A stretch of DNA of 64,000 bases from an uncultured Collinsella sp. GTDB lineage: Bacteria; Actinomycetota; Coriobacteriia; Coriobacteriales; Coriobacteriaceae. Position 1 is the stretch's first letter. Every line of letters begins with the position of its first letter. Positions 40,479-49,708 of the stretch are shown piece by piece. The position numbers were made by a program, and so were the translations under genes. The notes below the pieces were generated by a model. The model searched no databases, had not been told where the DNA came from, and saw only the letters and a program-made list of their open reading frames with translations. The DNA lies in contig CAKTVQ010000002.1 of assembly GCA_934630375.1 (NCBI GenBank), positions 62,001 through 126,000 of the forward strand. The letters run 5' to 3'.

Positions 40479-41909
40479 CTAATTAGCTCCGTGGCCCATC
40501 TCGACGACCTTGGTCAACGAGCCAAACACACCTTCGTCGGCAACGAGTTGTGCCTCGGCACGCTGCAGCTGCACGGCAACGGCGGCAGGGGCGGTACCGC
40601 CCTCGGTAGTGCGCGCGGCGACAATCGACGGGATATCGAGCGCCTCGGTAATATCGTGCTCAAAGAGCGGGCTTGCCTCCTGGAACACCTCAAACGGCAG
40701 GTCCTCAAGATTGCAACCGCGCTTCTCGCACATCAGGACCAGGTGGCCCACCACGGCGTGCGCCTCGCGGAACGGAAGTCCGCGCTTAGCGAGGTAGTCG
40801 GCAACGTCAGTGGCCGCCAGGTGGCCAACGCCGCACTCGCGCGCCATGGCGTCCTCGTTGACGGTCCAGGTCGAGATCATGCCGGCCATAACGGACAGGC
40901 ACTGCATGAGCGTATGGGCGGTATCGAGCGCGCCCTCCTTGTCCTCCTGCAGGTCCTTGTTATAAGCCAGCGGCAGGCCCTTCATGGTCACCAGCAGCTG
41001 GACCAAGTTGCCGTACACGCGACCGCTCTTGCCACGGATGAGTTCGGCGAAGTCGGGGTTCTTCTTCTGCGGCATGATGGAAGAGCCGGTGGAGTACGAG
41101 TCGGACAGCGTAATAAAGCCAAACTCGGAGCTCGACCACAGCACGATCTCCTCAGAGAGGCGCGAGAGGTGCATGGCCATAACGGAGCCGGCATAGTGCA
41201 GATCGAGCAGGAAGTCACGGTCCGAAACAGCATCGAGCGAGTTAGGAATCACGCCCGCAAAGCCAAGCTCGGCAGCCGTCATCTGACGATCGAGCGGATA
41301 GCTTGTACCAGCAAGCGCGGCGGCACCCAACGGGCAGTTGTCGGCAGCATCAAAGGCAGCCTTCAGGCGCGTAAAGTCGCGCGCGAACATCCAGGAATAC
41401 GCCAGCAGATGGTGCGAGAGCAGCACAGGTTGAGCATGCTGCATATGTGTATAACCCGGCAAAATCACCTTGTCATACTTCTTGGCGGCGTCCACCAGCA
41501 CGTGACGCAGCTGCAGGTTGGCCTCCATGAGCTCCTTGGCCAACGCCTTGACGCCCAGGCGCGTATCGGTCGCCACCTGGTCGTTGCGCGAACGCCCAGT
41601 ATGCAAGCGCTTACCGGCCTCGCCGATACGGCGCGTCAGCTCGCTCTCGATGGACATATGGATGTCCTCGTCGTTGATATCGAAGGTGAAGTTGCCGGCA
41701 TCGATATCCTGTTCGATTCCGGTCAGGCCCTCGGCAATCGCCTGCTCATCCTCGGCACTGATGATGCCCTGGGCCGCCAGCATCTTGGCATGCGCCTTAG
41801 AACCGGCGATATCCTGCTTATAGAGATGTTTGTCGACCGGCAGCGACGCGCCAAACTCCTGCGTGACCTCGGCCACTCCCGCCTCAAAACGACCGCCCCA
41901 AAGAGCCAT
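40479..41909 (-). CDS. argH: Argininosuccinate lyase
   Basis: The 476-residue protein has the fumarase/lyase signature TGSSIMPQKKNPD, plus RLHTGRSRNDQVATD and GYTHMQHAQPV. It splits argininosuccinate into arginine and fumarate, the last step of arginine synthesis. The ATG at 41909 with SD AAAGGGG gives MALWGGRFEAG. It lies downstream of argG on the same strand, separated by a terminator and a 56-residue gene. Confidence 0.95.
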   Translation of the reverse strand: MALWGGRFEAGVAEVTQEFGASLPVDKHLYKQDIAGSKAHAKMLAAQGIISAEDEQAIAEGLTGIEQDIDAGNFTFDINDEDIHMSIESELTRRIGEAGKRLHTGRSRNDQVATDTRLGVKALAKELMEANLQLRHVLVDAAKKYDKVILPGYTHMQHAQPVLLSHHLLAYSWMFARDFTRLKAAFDAADNCPLGAAALAGTSYPLDRQMTAAELGFAGVIPNSLDAVSDRDFLLDLHYAGSVMAMHLSRLSEEIVLWSSSEFGFITLSDSYSTGSSIMPQKKNPDFAELIRGKSGRVYGNLVQLLVTMKGLPLAYNKDLQEDKEGALDTAHTLMQCLSVMAGMISTWTVNEDAMARECGVGHLAATDVADYLAKRGLPFREAHAVVGHLVLMCEKRGCNLEDLPFEVFQEASPLFEHDITEALDIPSIVAARTTEGGTAPAAVAVQLQRAEAQLVADEGVFGSLTKVVEMGHGAN

Positions 41910-42025
41910 AGAACCGTCCCCTTTCTCCAATTACCAACAAGCGCCCAAAGCAATACGCCATGTCGCTAAAGCGATTTTTCAACCGCTAGTTTTACACATT
42001 CCCCACCGTGCGCGGGGCCATGTAG

Positions 42026-42196
42026 CTAATTTGCAAAGAAGTGACGCACCATGCACTTGGCACCCAACGTCTCCCTCCGAATGTTGCCCTGCGAACCGTC
42101 AATCCAAGCCTTCAGGCTCATAGGGACGTCCTCGACCTTCGCAGCATCGAGCTCGGGCGCGAGGGAAAGTAAAGCATGCGCGATAGCATTGAACAT
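42026..42196 (-). CDS. Small hypothetical protein (56 residues)
   Basis: An ATG at 42196 with a strong SD GAGGAG 8 nt upstream opens a 56-codon frame ending at TAG 42026. The product starts MFNAIAHALLSLAPEL and contains VPMSLKAWIDGSQGNIRRET and ends CMVRHFFAN. It has no membrane segment, looks amphipathic, and I do not recognise a family. It stands alone between argG and argH on the same strand. The frame uses ordinary codons and the SD supports translation. Confidence 0.6.
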   Translation of the reverse strand: MFNAIAHALLSLAPELDAAKVEDVPMSLKAWIDGSQGNIRRETLGAKCMVRHFFAN

Positions 42197-42246
42197 AATG
42201 GATACTCCTCATATATATGGGCGCAGAGCCGCCAAATTGATAGAAG

Positions 42247-42276
42247 GAGCCCCGCCGGACAACCCCGGCGGGGCTC
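42247..42276 (-). terminator. Hairpin terminator after argG
   Basis: A perfect 12-bp stem GAGCCCCGCCGG with its complement, followed on the minus strand by CTTCTATC. The T-run is poor, so readthrough into the small gene and argH is possible. Confidence 0.6.
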
Positions 42277-42429
42277 GGACTCAGCCGCAGTCGCGGCATC
42301 ATATATGCGGGCGGAACGTAGGGGCCACCGATGTTAAGAAGTGTCAGCAAGCATAACGAAAGGTAGGGACCCCGTGCGCCCGTTATGTATCACGCGGATG
42401 GGCCGCGCGGATACCAAGGGAAGGAGGCG

Positions 42430-43656
42430 CTAGGCCTGGGCGGCAGCAGAGCTGGGACCCTGGACCTTTGCCCACGTCTTGAGCGACAGCGTATCGATCT
42501 CGATAAAGCCGGCGCTGGCCTTCTCGTCAAACGTGGTGTCGCGGTCGTAGGTAGCCAGACCGTAGTCATAGAGGCTGAAGGGGCTCTTGCGGCCGACGAC
42601 ATGGCAGTTGCCCTTAAAGAACTTCAGACGGACGGTACCGGTCACGAACTTCTGGGTGTCAGCCATAAAGGCATCGAGCGCATTTTTGAGCGGGCTGTAC
42701 CACTGGCCGTTGTACACGGCGGTGGCCCAATCCTGCTCGAGCTTAATCTTGGCCTTGAGCAGGTCGCCCTCGACGCAAATGTCCTCAAGCGCCTTGTGGG
42801 CGGTGATGAGCGTCAGGGCGCCGGGAACCTCATAGCACTCGCGGCTCTTGAGGCCCACTAGACGGTCCTCGACCAGATCGAGACGGCCAAAGCCGTTGTC
42901 GCCGGAGATCTTGTTGAGCGCGATGATGATTTCGGAGAGCTTCATCTTCTTGCCGTCGACGGCGACGGGCTTGCCGGCCTCAAACTCAATCTCGGTGTAA
43001 GTCGGGGTGTCCGGCGTGTCCTCGGGGTTCTTGGTCATAACCCAAGCGTCGTCGAGCGGCTCGTTCCAAGGATCCTCCAGGTGACCGCACTCGATGGCAC
43101 GACCCCACAGGTTGTCGTCGATGGAGTAGGGGTTGTCGTTGGCACCCTCGGGAACCGGCACGTTGTGAGCATGGGCGTAGGCGACCTCGTCGGGACGACA
43201 CTTCAGGTCCCACTCGCGAACCGGGGCGATAACCTTGAGCTCGGGGTCGAGGGCCTTGACGGCGGCCTCAAAACGGACCTGGTCGTTACCCTTGCCGGTG
43301 CAGCCGTGGGCGACGTAGGTCGCGCCAAACTCGTGGGCGACCTCGACAAGCTTCTTGGCGAGCAGCGGACGGGAAAGAGCGGAGAGCAGCGGATACTTGT
43401 TCTCGTACATGGAGTTTGCGGCGATGGCCTTGGTCAGGAACTCATCGGAGAACTCGTCGCGCAGATCGAGCACCTGGCAATCCAGAACGCCCAGGTCGAG
43501 GGCCTTCTGCTTCTTGGCGTCCAGGCCGGTCTCCTCCTGGCCCACATTGCCGCAGACACAAACGACATCGAGATTCTTCTCGTCCTGGAGCCACTTGACA
43601 CATACGGATGTATCAAGACCACCGGAATATGCGAGAACGACTTTTTCCTTGCTCAT
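42430..43656 (-). CDS. argG: Argininosuccinate synthase
   Basis: The 408-residue protein starts with the PP-loop VVLAYSGGLDTSV and has AHGCTGKGNDQVRFE and GRKSPFSLYDYGLATYD. It joins citrulline and aspartate using ATP. The ATG at 43656 has SD AAAGGA 7 nt upstream. A 280-nt leader with an Arg-rich peptide and a terminator-like hairpin precedes it, suggesting arginine-controlled attenuation. Confidence 0.95.
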   Translation of the reverse strand: MSKEKVVLAYSGGLDTSVCVKWLQDEKNLDVVCVCGNVGQEETGLDAKKQKALDLGVLDCQVLDLRDEFSDEFLTKAIAANSMYENKYPLLSALSRPLLAKKLVEVAHEFGATYVAHGCTGKGNDQVRFEAAVKALDPELKVIAPVREWDLKCRPDEVAYAHAHNVPVPEGANDNPYSIDDNLWGRAIECGHLEDPWNEPLDDAWVMTKNPEDTPDTPTYTEIEFEAGKPVAVDGKKMKLSEIIIALNKISGDNGFGRLDLVEDRLVGLKSRECYEVPGALTLITAHKALEDICVEGDLLKAKIKLEQDWATAVYNGQWYSPLKNALDAFMADTQKFVTGTVRLKFFKGNCHVVGRKSPFSLYDYGLATYDRDTTFDEKASAGFIEIDTLSLKTWAKVQGPSSAAAQA

Positions 43657-43750
43657 GGCTGTTTCCTTTCGCCCTTGGTAGCTAGTTAGAACATCGGTCA
43701 GTTGCAAGTCATTTCAAGGTCAAATACCGTGCAATATCAGGTTAAATAGC

Positions 43751-43797
43751 AAAAATCAGCACATACATGCCCTAGAAACATGCAGCAATGTCGTGCT
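43751..43797 (-). terminator. Attenuator-like hairpin in the argG leader
   Basis: On the minus strand AGCAC and GTGCT enclose an inner GCATG/CATGT pairing and are followed by GATTTTTGC. It lies between the Arg leader peptide and argG, where a regulated terminator would stand. Confidence 0.55.
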
Positions 43798-43861
43798 AAA
43801 ACCCAACGACCTCAAAATGACTCTGTTGAGGCGATTCGCCCCATACGGACAGAGACGATTG

Positions 43862-43936
43862 TTATCGTCGTCGGGAAATTGCGCGCTGGCGTCGGATGGC
43901 ATTGTCTGCAGTAGTGGTGATCTTTACGAACTGCAT
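43862..43936 (-). CDS. Arginine-rich leader peptide upstream of argG (candidate attenuator)
   Basis: A 24-codon frame starts at an ATG (43936) with a strong SD AAAGGAGAGG. The last ten residues are RRQRAISRRR, six of them arginine, and the final three codons are CGA CGA CGA just before TAA. The frame is followed by a terminator-like hairpin and then argG. In amino-acid operons such a run of cognate codons lets scarce charged tRNA stall the ribosome and alter downstream folding. Peptide and function are inferred from sequence alone. Confidence 0.7.
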   Translation of the reverse strand: MQFVKITTTADNAIRRQRAISRRR

Positions 43937-44038
43937 CTGCCTCTCCTTTCACCTATCGCCGGGCGCAATTCTAATATCGCAAACGGTACCTTTTCCTCGG
44001 TAAGCGGTGCTTTTTCGTCTCCGTTTTCGATGGTCGCT

Positions 44039-44066
44039 ATATTACGCTAAAGTGCCTGCCGTACAA
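44039..44066 (-). promoter_or_regulatory. Promoter for the argG leader (TTGTAC-N16-TAATAT)
   Basis: On the minus strand a -35 TTGTAC (44061-44066) and a -10 TAATAT (44039-44044) are 16 bp apart, about 100 bp upstream of the leader peptide. No clear ArgR box is seen nearby. Confidence 0.5.
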
Positions 44067-44209
44067 GCGACAAATTCAAATTTCTGAAAAGTTTTTTCAT
44101 TAGTTTGTGAATTGCAGTGCAAGTACGCACCATTCCTGCGAAAATACGCTCGATTACATAGCAGAGGGTCATTACGCCCGAAACAGTCTGGAAACGGAAA
44201 GGCGCATTT

Positions 44210-45037
44210 ATGCAGACTTATGAATCAGACGCCAACATCGGCAACATTAAACTCATCGCCGTCGACATGGACAAGACGCTGCTCACCGACGAGCGCGTGT
44301 TGCCGCAGGGTCTTGATGAGCGTCTGGACAAGCTCGCCGACGCCGGCATCGTATTCTGCCCCGCCAGCGGACGTCCCGCTCCCAAGCTCGAGGAGATGTT
44401 CGAGGGCATCAAGAACCGCCTTGCTTTTTGTCCCGACAACGGAGCCTGCGTCATCTATCGCGGCAGCTATATCTATAAGAGCAACATCGATGTGGCGCTG
44501 TATCAGCAGGTGCTCGCTCGTGCCTCGGAGGACCCGCGCGCCGTTCCCGTCCTGTGCTGCTACGACGAGTTCTATGTGCTCGCCCGCGACCATCAGTACC
44601 ACGACGAGATCAGCGTGTACTACAACACGATCAACTATGTCGACACCTTTGAGGGCCTTGATATCGAGTCCAATAAGATCTCGGTCTTTTTCCCTGCCTA
44701 CGATGCCGAGCCCGCATTCCGCGAGACCTATAGCCCCGCGTTCTCGGATCAGCTCTACGTCACCAATGCGGGCCGCGAGTGGATCGACTTTATGAACCTG
44801 GGCGTCGACAAGGGTTCGGGCGTGGCGCATTTGTGCGAGCACCTGGGCATCGATATCGCCGACGCCGCCGCCGTGGGCGACACCTACAACGATATTCCCA
44901 TGCTGGAGCGCGTCGGGCATAGCTTTATCGTCGACAATGCCGAGGAGCACATGAACACGCACGCCAAGTGGCGCATTCCGAGCAACAACGACGGGGGCGT
45001 ACTGACGCTCATCGACGCCATCTTGGCGGCACGGTAA
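44210..45037 (+). CDS. Cof-type HAD-IIB phosphatase
   Basis: The 275-residue protein has the HAD catalytic motif VDMDKTLLTD, motif II PASGRP, a large IIB cap, and C-terminal VDKGSGVAHLCEHLGI...VGDTYNDIPML. Cof-type enzymes dephosphorylate sugar phosphates, cofactors or nucleotides; the substrate is unknown. The SD GGAAAGG lies 8 nt before the ATG. It is transcribed divergently from the argG leader. Confidence 0.88.
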   Translation: MQTYESDANIGNIKLIAVDMDKTLLTDERVLPQGLDERLDKLADAGIVFCPASGRPAPKLEEMFEGIKNRLAFCPDNGACVIYRGSYIYKSNIDVALYQQVLARASEDPRAVPVLCCYDEFYVLARDHQYHDEISVYYNTINYVDTFEGLDIESNKISVFFPAYDAEPAFRETYSPAFSDQLYVTNAGREWIDFMNLGVDKGSGVAHLCEHLGIDIADAAAVGDTYNDIPMLERVGHSFIVDNAEEHMNTHAKWRIPSNNDGGVLTLIDAILAAR

Positions 45038-45048
45038 CTTATCCCGTC

Positions 45049-45174
45049 GCCATGCCCGGGGCCGGCCGTTTGATTTTTGCTCGGTCAGGTCCTGGGCTCG
45101 CTCGAAGGCCACGTTAAGTGGCCTTCGGCTCGTGCGGAATCTACAAAAATCAAACGGCCGGCCCCGGGCATGGC
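45049..45174. repeat. 126-bp nested palindrome with perfect 31-bp terminal inverted repeats
   Basis: The arms at 45049-45079 and 45144-45174 (core GGCCGGCCGTTTGATTTTTG) are perfectly complementary over 31 bp. The centre holds another perfect hairpin, CGAAGGCCAC-GTTAA-GTGGCCTTCG (45103-45127). It lies between convergent genes. The perfection of the arms suggests recent origin or selection; MITE-like element, cruciform or strong bidirectional terminator are the options. Confidence 0.8.
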
Positions 45175-45244
45175 TATGCTGACTTTACTTGCCGCCGAGA
45201 TGGCCTCTTGCGTGTCTAGATACTTGGCTGAATTAATTTGGATG

Positions 45245-45284
45245 AAGGGTGCCCCTTGTTGAAAAGGGGCACCCTTCTGTTTTG
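45245..45284 (+). terminator. Terminator downstream of the Cof hydrolase
   Basis: A 13-bp stem AAGGGTGCCCCTT with its complement and a CTGTTTT tail. Confidence 0.85.
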
Positions 45285-45291
45285 GCTACTG

Positions 45292-45330
45292 TGGGACAAA
45301 TTAATCAGTAGTGTTTGTCCCAAATCTTAA
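45292..45330. repeat. Palindrome family C, copy 2
   Basis: This 39-bp element has the layout of the one at 33036: TGGGACAAATT, a variable centre, and TTTGTCCCAAATCTTAA. Confidence 0.7.
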
Positions 45331-45380
45331 GTATGTGGGGGGCTTGCGTCTTGGGCGAGCTTGCCTTACGGAGTGCTTCC

Positions 45381-48131
45381 CTATTTGGCGTCGGCCCAGG
45401 TTATGCCTGTGCTGGCTTCGGCGATTAGGGGGACGCGGAGGTCTACTACGTGTTCCATGACGTCGCGGACCATGGCGGTGAGGCGCTCGACTTCGTCGAC
45501 GGGACACTCAAAGTCCAGTTCGTCGTGTACCTGTAGGATCATGTGGGCGGCAAAGCCTTCTTCTTCCAGACGGCGGCTCACGCGTGCCATCGCGATCTTG
45601 ATGATGTCGGCGGCGGTGCCCTGCATGGGGTGGTTCATGGCCGTGCGCTCGCCAAAGCCGCGGAGCTGCGGATTTTTGGCCTTGAGCTCGGGAATATGGC
45701 GTCTGCGGCCATACATGGTCTCGGCATAGCCCGTCTGCTTGGCACGCGCCACCACGTTGTCGAGGAACGTGCGCACACCCGGGTAGGCCTCGTAGTAGCG
45801 ATCAATCATGTCGCGCGCCTCGGCCATCGAGATATGCAGCGACTGCGACAGACCATAGGCCTGCTGACCATACACGATGCCAAAGTTCACGGCCTTGGCG
45901 CGACTGCGCAAGTCGGGCGTTACCTCGGACACCGGCACGCCAAACACGCGCGCGGCCGTCTCGGCATGAAAGTCCTCACCCTCGTTAAAGGCGCGCACCA
46001 GGTGCTCGTCTCCCGAAAGATGCGCCAGCAAACGCAACTCAATCTGCGAGTAGTCCACCGCCAAAAAGACGCTTCCCTCGCCCGCCGAGAACGCCGTCTT
46101 GACGGTACGCCCCAGCTCCGAGCGCGTCGGAATGTTTTGCAGATTGGGGTCGCTCGAAGACAGGCGCCCCGTCGCGGTGATGGTCTGGTTGTACGTGGTG
46201 TGCACACGCCCGTCACCACGGCGCAGCGGACCTAGCGTGTCCAGATAGGTCGACTTAATCTTGGACTTCTCACGCCAGTCCAAAATCAGGCGCACGATCT
46301 CGTGGTCGCGGGCAAGGTCGCTCAGCACCTTGGCGTTGGTCGAATAGTAGCCGCGCTTGGTCTTTTTTAGGCCCTTGGTCGGAAGCCCCATAACATCAAA
46401 CAGCACGTGCGAGAGCTGCATGGGGCTGCCGATGTTAAAGGTCTCGTCACCCGCCAGGTCACGAATGCTGCGCTCGACCTCGGTGATCTGGGTCGCCAGA
46501 CCCTCGGACAGGCTGCGCAGCCGATCGGGATCCACGAGCATGCCCGCGCGCTCCATCTTGGCAAGTACCGGAACGAGCGGCATCTCGATGCCATCGAACA
46601 CATTGGCGGCATTCTCGCGGGCCATGCACTCGCGCAGCGGTGCGACCAGCGCCAGTGTCAGGGCCGCAGTACGGGCGGCTGGCACCGGAGCGTTCTCACC
46701 AGCACCCTCTGCGCCGCGCGCCGCAGGCAACGCCATCTGCAAATACGTATCGGCAAGATATGCCTCATCGAACTCGGAACGATCGGAATCCAGCAGATAG
46801 GCAGCCACCACGGTATCGAAGATACGCGTGGAATCGGCAGCGAGCGGATCCATAAGCTCGGGCTCAGAAGAATCGATGGGCGAAAGCTCGTGCAGGAGCG
46901 TCTTCATGTCCGGGCTCGCCACGCGGCCCTCCATAAACAGGCGCGCGAGTACGCCGGCGATCAAGCCTTGGGCAACGTTGAAGCCATCGACCGCAACCGA
47001 CGCACCGCTGTCGCCCTCCTCGAGCGTAAACAGGCCCTTGGAGGTCGCCAGCCACAGCGTGCGCGTCAGGCCAAAGAGCGCACCCTCCTCCTTGTCGTCG
47101 TCCACCACGGCGGCGACCCACTCGCCGGCATCAATCGCGCGGGAGACCTCAGCCGCAACGGCACCAAGCGCGTCAGCGTCGCCCGCGGCGGCACGCACCA
47201 TCGCAGGCATTTCAAACACACTGGCAGCAGCCACAGCGCCACCCTCGCCGCCAATCAGCGCCAAGAAACGGTTCTGCATGGCCGTAATGCCGAGCGTGCC
47301 CAGCGCCGCGGAAACCTCGTCGGCAGAAAACGCCGGGAAGGACGTCGCATCAAAATCGAGCCCGACGGGTGCATCGGTGCGAATGGTCGCGACCTTGCGG
47401 CTCAGCAGTGCGTCGTCAATGTGAGCACGCAGGTTCTCACCCATCTTGCCCTTGACCTCGTCGGCATGCGCGATGACCTCGTCCAGGCTGCCATATTGCG
47501 CGATAAGCGCGCTCGCCTTTTTGGGACCGATGCCCGGCACGCCGGGGATGTTATCGGACGTGTCGCCCTTCAGACCATAAAAATCGGGCACGAGCGCCGG
47601 CGTGATGCCGTGATACAGATCGTCCACGCTCTCGGGCGTCATGATCGCCACATCGGACAGGCCCTTGCGGGTCGACACAACGTTGACGTGCTCGGTAACG
47701 AGCTGGTACATATCGCGGTCGCCGGTCACCAGCAGCATGTCGCAGCCGGCTTCCTCACCCAAGCGCGCCATAGTGCCCAGGATATCGTCGCCCTCCCAGC
47801 CCTCGGACTGCAGAATCGGCACGTTCAGGGCCTCGAGCAGCTCCTTAATCATGGGAAACTGCGCATGCAGATCGGGGTCCATCGGTGGGCGCTGCGCCTT
47901 ATACTGCGGCAGCATCTCCATGCGCACGCGCGGCTTGCCCTTGTCAAAGGCCACGACCACGCCGTCGGGATTAAAGGCGTCGATCATCTTGAGGAACATG
48001 TTCAAGAAGCCAAAAATCGCGTTGGTGGGGCGACCGTCCGGCGCATTCATGGTGGGCGGCACGGCGTGGAAGGCGCGGTGCATGAGCGAGTTGCCGTCGA
48101 TAACGGCAAAGGTACGGCGCTTGTCAGACAT
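45381..48131 (-). CDS. polA: DNA polymerase I
   Basis: The 916-residue protein has an N-terminal 5'-nuclease domain (about 1-290: FAVIDGNSLMHRAFHA, TGDRDMYQLV, GVPGIGPKKASALI). A middle domain follows, in which the usual DxE of the 3'-5' proofreading site is not evident. The polymerase domain has motif A DYSQIELRLLAHLSGDE, motif B RAKAVNFGIVYGQQAYGLS and motif C QVHDELDFE. It removes RNA primers and fills gaps. The ATG at 48131 has SD GAGG. Loss of proofreading is common in actinobacterial Pol I. Confidence 0.95.
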   Translation of the reverse strand: MSDKRRTFAVIDGNSLMHRAFHAVPPTMNAPDGRPTNAIFGFLNMFLKMIDAFNPDGVVVAFDKGKPRVRMEMLPQYKAQRPPMDPDLHAQFPMIKELLEALNVPILQSEGWEGDDILGTMARLGEEAGCDMLLVTGDRDMYQLVTEHVNVVSTRKGLSDVAIMTPESVDDLYHGITPALVPDFYGLKGDTSDNIPGVPGIGPKKASALIAQYGSLDEVIAHADEVKGKMGENLRAHIDDALLSRKVATIRTDAPVGLDFDATSFPAFSADEVSAALGTLGITAMQNRFLALIGGEGGAVAAASVFEMPAMVRAAAGDADALGAVAAEVSRAIDAGEWVAAVVDDDKEEGALFGLTRTLWLATSKGLFTLEEGDSGASVAVDGFNVAQGLIAGVLARLFMEGRVASPDMKTLLHELSPIDSSEPELMDPLAADSTRIFDTVVAAYLLDSDRSEFDEAYLADTYLQMALPAARGAEGAGENAPVPAARTAALTLALVAPLRECMARENAANVFDGIEMPLVPVLAKMERAGMLVDPDRLRSLSEGLATQITEVERSIRDLAGDETFNIGSPMQLSHVLFDVMGLPTKGLKKTKRGYYSTNAKVLSDLARDHEIVRLILDWREKSKIKSTYLDTLGPLRRGDGRVHTTYNQTITATGRLSSSDPNLQNIPTRSELGRTVKTAFSAGEGSVFLAVDYSQIELRLLAHLSGDEHLVRAFNEGEDFHAETAARVFGVPVSEVTPDLRSRAKAVNFGIVYGQQAYGLSQSLHISMAEARDMIDRYYEAYPGVRTFLDNVVARAKQTGYAETMYGRRRHIPELKAKNPQLRGFGERTAMNHPMQGTAADIIKIAMARVSRRLEEEGFAAHMILQVHDELDFECPVDEVERLTAMVRDVMEHVVDLRVPLIAEASTGITWADAK

Positions 48132-48297
48132 ATTGAATACCTCGCTTTGGGCTGGGCACGGTTTGCTCACACCAGTTTACACGCTCCCCGCCCCGCGGCC
48201 ACCGCACATCAAGCTCCCCCGCCGCCGCACGCCCGCGCGTGATACGATGACTCACGGTACATCAACCAGCACGATCGATCCGAAAGGAGCCTGCGTC

Positions 48298-49695
48298 ATG
48301 GAGCGTCCCTGCGCATGGAAAAAGTACACACCGCAGCAGATCGAGGAGCTCGAGGAGCTTTGCCGCGGCTATAAGCAGTTTTTGAGCGAGAACAAGACCG
48401 AGCGCCTGTGCGTCAAGGCCGGCATCAAGATGGCCGAGGAGGCGGGCTACGTCAATCTGGAGACCGTGATCGCCGAGGGCCGCGCGCTCAAGGCCGGCGA
48501 CAAGGTCTACGCCGCCAACCACGGCAAGGACCTCATGCTCGTCAACCTGGGCTGCGCCCCGCTCGAGCAGGGCTTTAACATCCTGGGCGCCCACGTGGAC
48601 TCGCCGCGCCTGGACCTTAAGCAGAACCCCGCCTTCGAGGCCGGCGACATGGCCTACCTCGACACGCACTACTATGGCGGTGTCAAGAGCTATCACTGGG
48701 TCGCCTCCCCGCTCGCACTCGTGGGCGTCATCTGCAAAAAGGACGGCACCACCGTCGACATCAACATTGGTGACAAGGCAGACGACCCGGTCTTTACCAT
48801 CTCCGACCTGCTGATCCATCTTTCGAGCGAGCAGATGGCCAAGCCCGCCAAGGACGCCGTCGACGCCGAGATCCTCGACGTGATCGTGGGTGGCCGCCCC
48901 GTCAAGTTTGACGAGGACGACAAGGACGCTCCCAAGGAGCCCGTCAAGCAAATGTTCCTGGACATCCTCAAGGAGCAGTACGGCGTCGAGGAGGAGGACT
49001 TCCTCTCCGCCGAGATCGAGGTCGTGCCCGCCGGCCCGGCCCGCGACATGGGTCTCGACCGTTCTATGATTCTGGGCTATGGCCACGACGACCGCGTCTG
49101 CGCCTATCCGTCCATGCTCGCCCAGATCAATGTCGCCGATGTCGAGCGCACGAGCATCACGCTCATCGTCGACAAGGAGGAGATCGGCTCCGTGGGCGCC
49201 ACCGGCATGACGAGCCGCTTCTTCGAGAACACCGTCGCCGAGATCATGACGCTCGCCGGCGAGGACAGCCCGCTGGCCCTGCGCCGCGCACTCGCTCGCA
49301 GCCGCATGCTCTCCTCCGACGTGTCCGCCGGCTTCGATCCGGGCTACGCCGGCAAGTTCGAGACCAAGAACGCCGCCTTTATGGGTCGCGGCCTGTGCTT
49401 TAACAAGTACACGGGCAGCCGCGGCAAGGGCGGCTCCAACGATGCCGATGCCGAGTACATGGCGCTCATCCGCGACATCATGGATAACGCCGGCGTAGAC
49501 TTCCAGACCTGCGAGCTCGGTCGCGTCAACGCAGGTGGCGGCGGCACCATCGCCTACATCATGGCCGAGTACGGCATGAACGTCATCGACTCCGGCGTTG
49601 CCGTCCTGTCCATGCACGCCCTGTGGGAGGTCGCCAACAAGGCCGATATCTACGAGGCCTATCGCGGCTACAAGGCCTTCATCGAGCGCGCCTAA
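48298..49695 (+). CDS. M18 family aminopeptidase
   Basis: The 465-residue protein has the M18 metal-binding motifs GAHVDSPRLDLK (His, Asp), VDKEEIGSVGATG (catalytic Glu pair) and a late SMHALWE histidine. It trims N-terminal residues, mainly acidic ones in the family, with two zinc ions. The ATG at 48298 with SD AAAGGAG is chosen; the open frame extends far upstream antisense to polA without an SD. Confidence 0.9.
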   Translation: MERPCAWKKYTPQQIEELEELCRGYKQFLSENKTERLCVKAGIKMAEEAGYVNLETVIAEGRALKAGDKVYAANHGKDLMLVNLGCAPLEQGFNILGAHVDSPRLDLKQNPAFEAGDMAYLDTHYYGGVKSYHWVASPLALVGVICKKDGTTVDINIGDKADDPVFTISDLLIHLSSEQMAKPAKDAVDAEILDVIVGGRPVKFDEDDKDAPKEPVKQMFLDILKEQYGVEEEDFLSAEIEVVPAGPARDMGLDRSMILGYGHDDRVCAYPSMLAQINVADVERTSITLIVDKEEIGSVGATGMTSRFFENTVAEIMTLAGEDSPLALRRALARSRMLSSDVSAGFDPGYAGKFETKNAAFMGRGLCFNKYTGSRGKGGSNDADAEYMALIRDIMDNAGVDFQTCELGRVNAGGGGTIAYIMAEYGMNVIDSGVAVLSMHALWEVANKADIYEAYRGYKAFIERA

Positions 49696-49708
49696 CCAAC
49701 CCTTCATC

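Noticed and set aside
46407-48242. 611-codon plus-strand open frame
   Set aside because: Antisense to polA; no domain and no SD.
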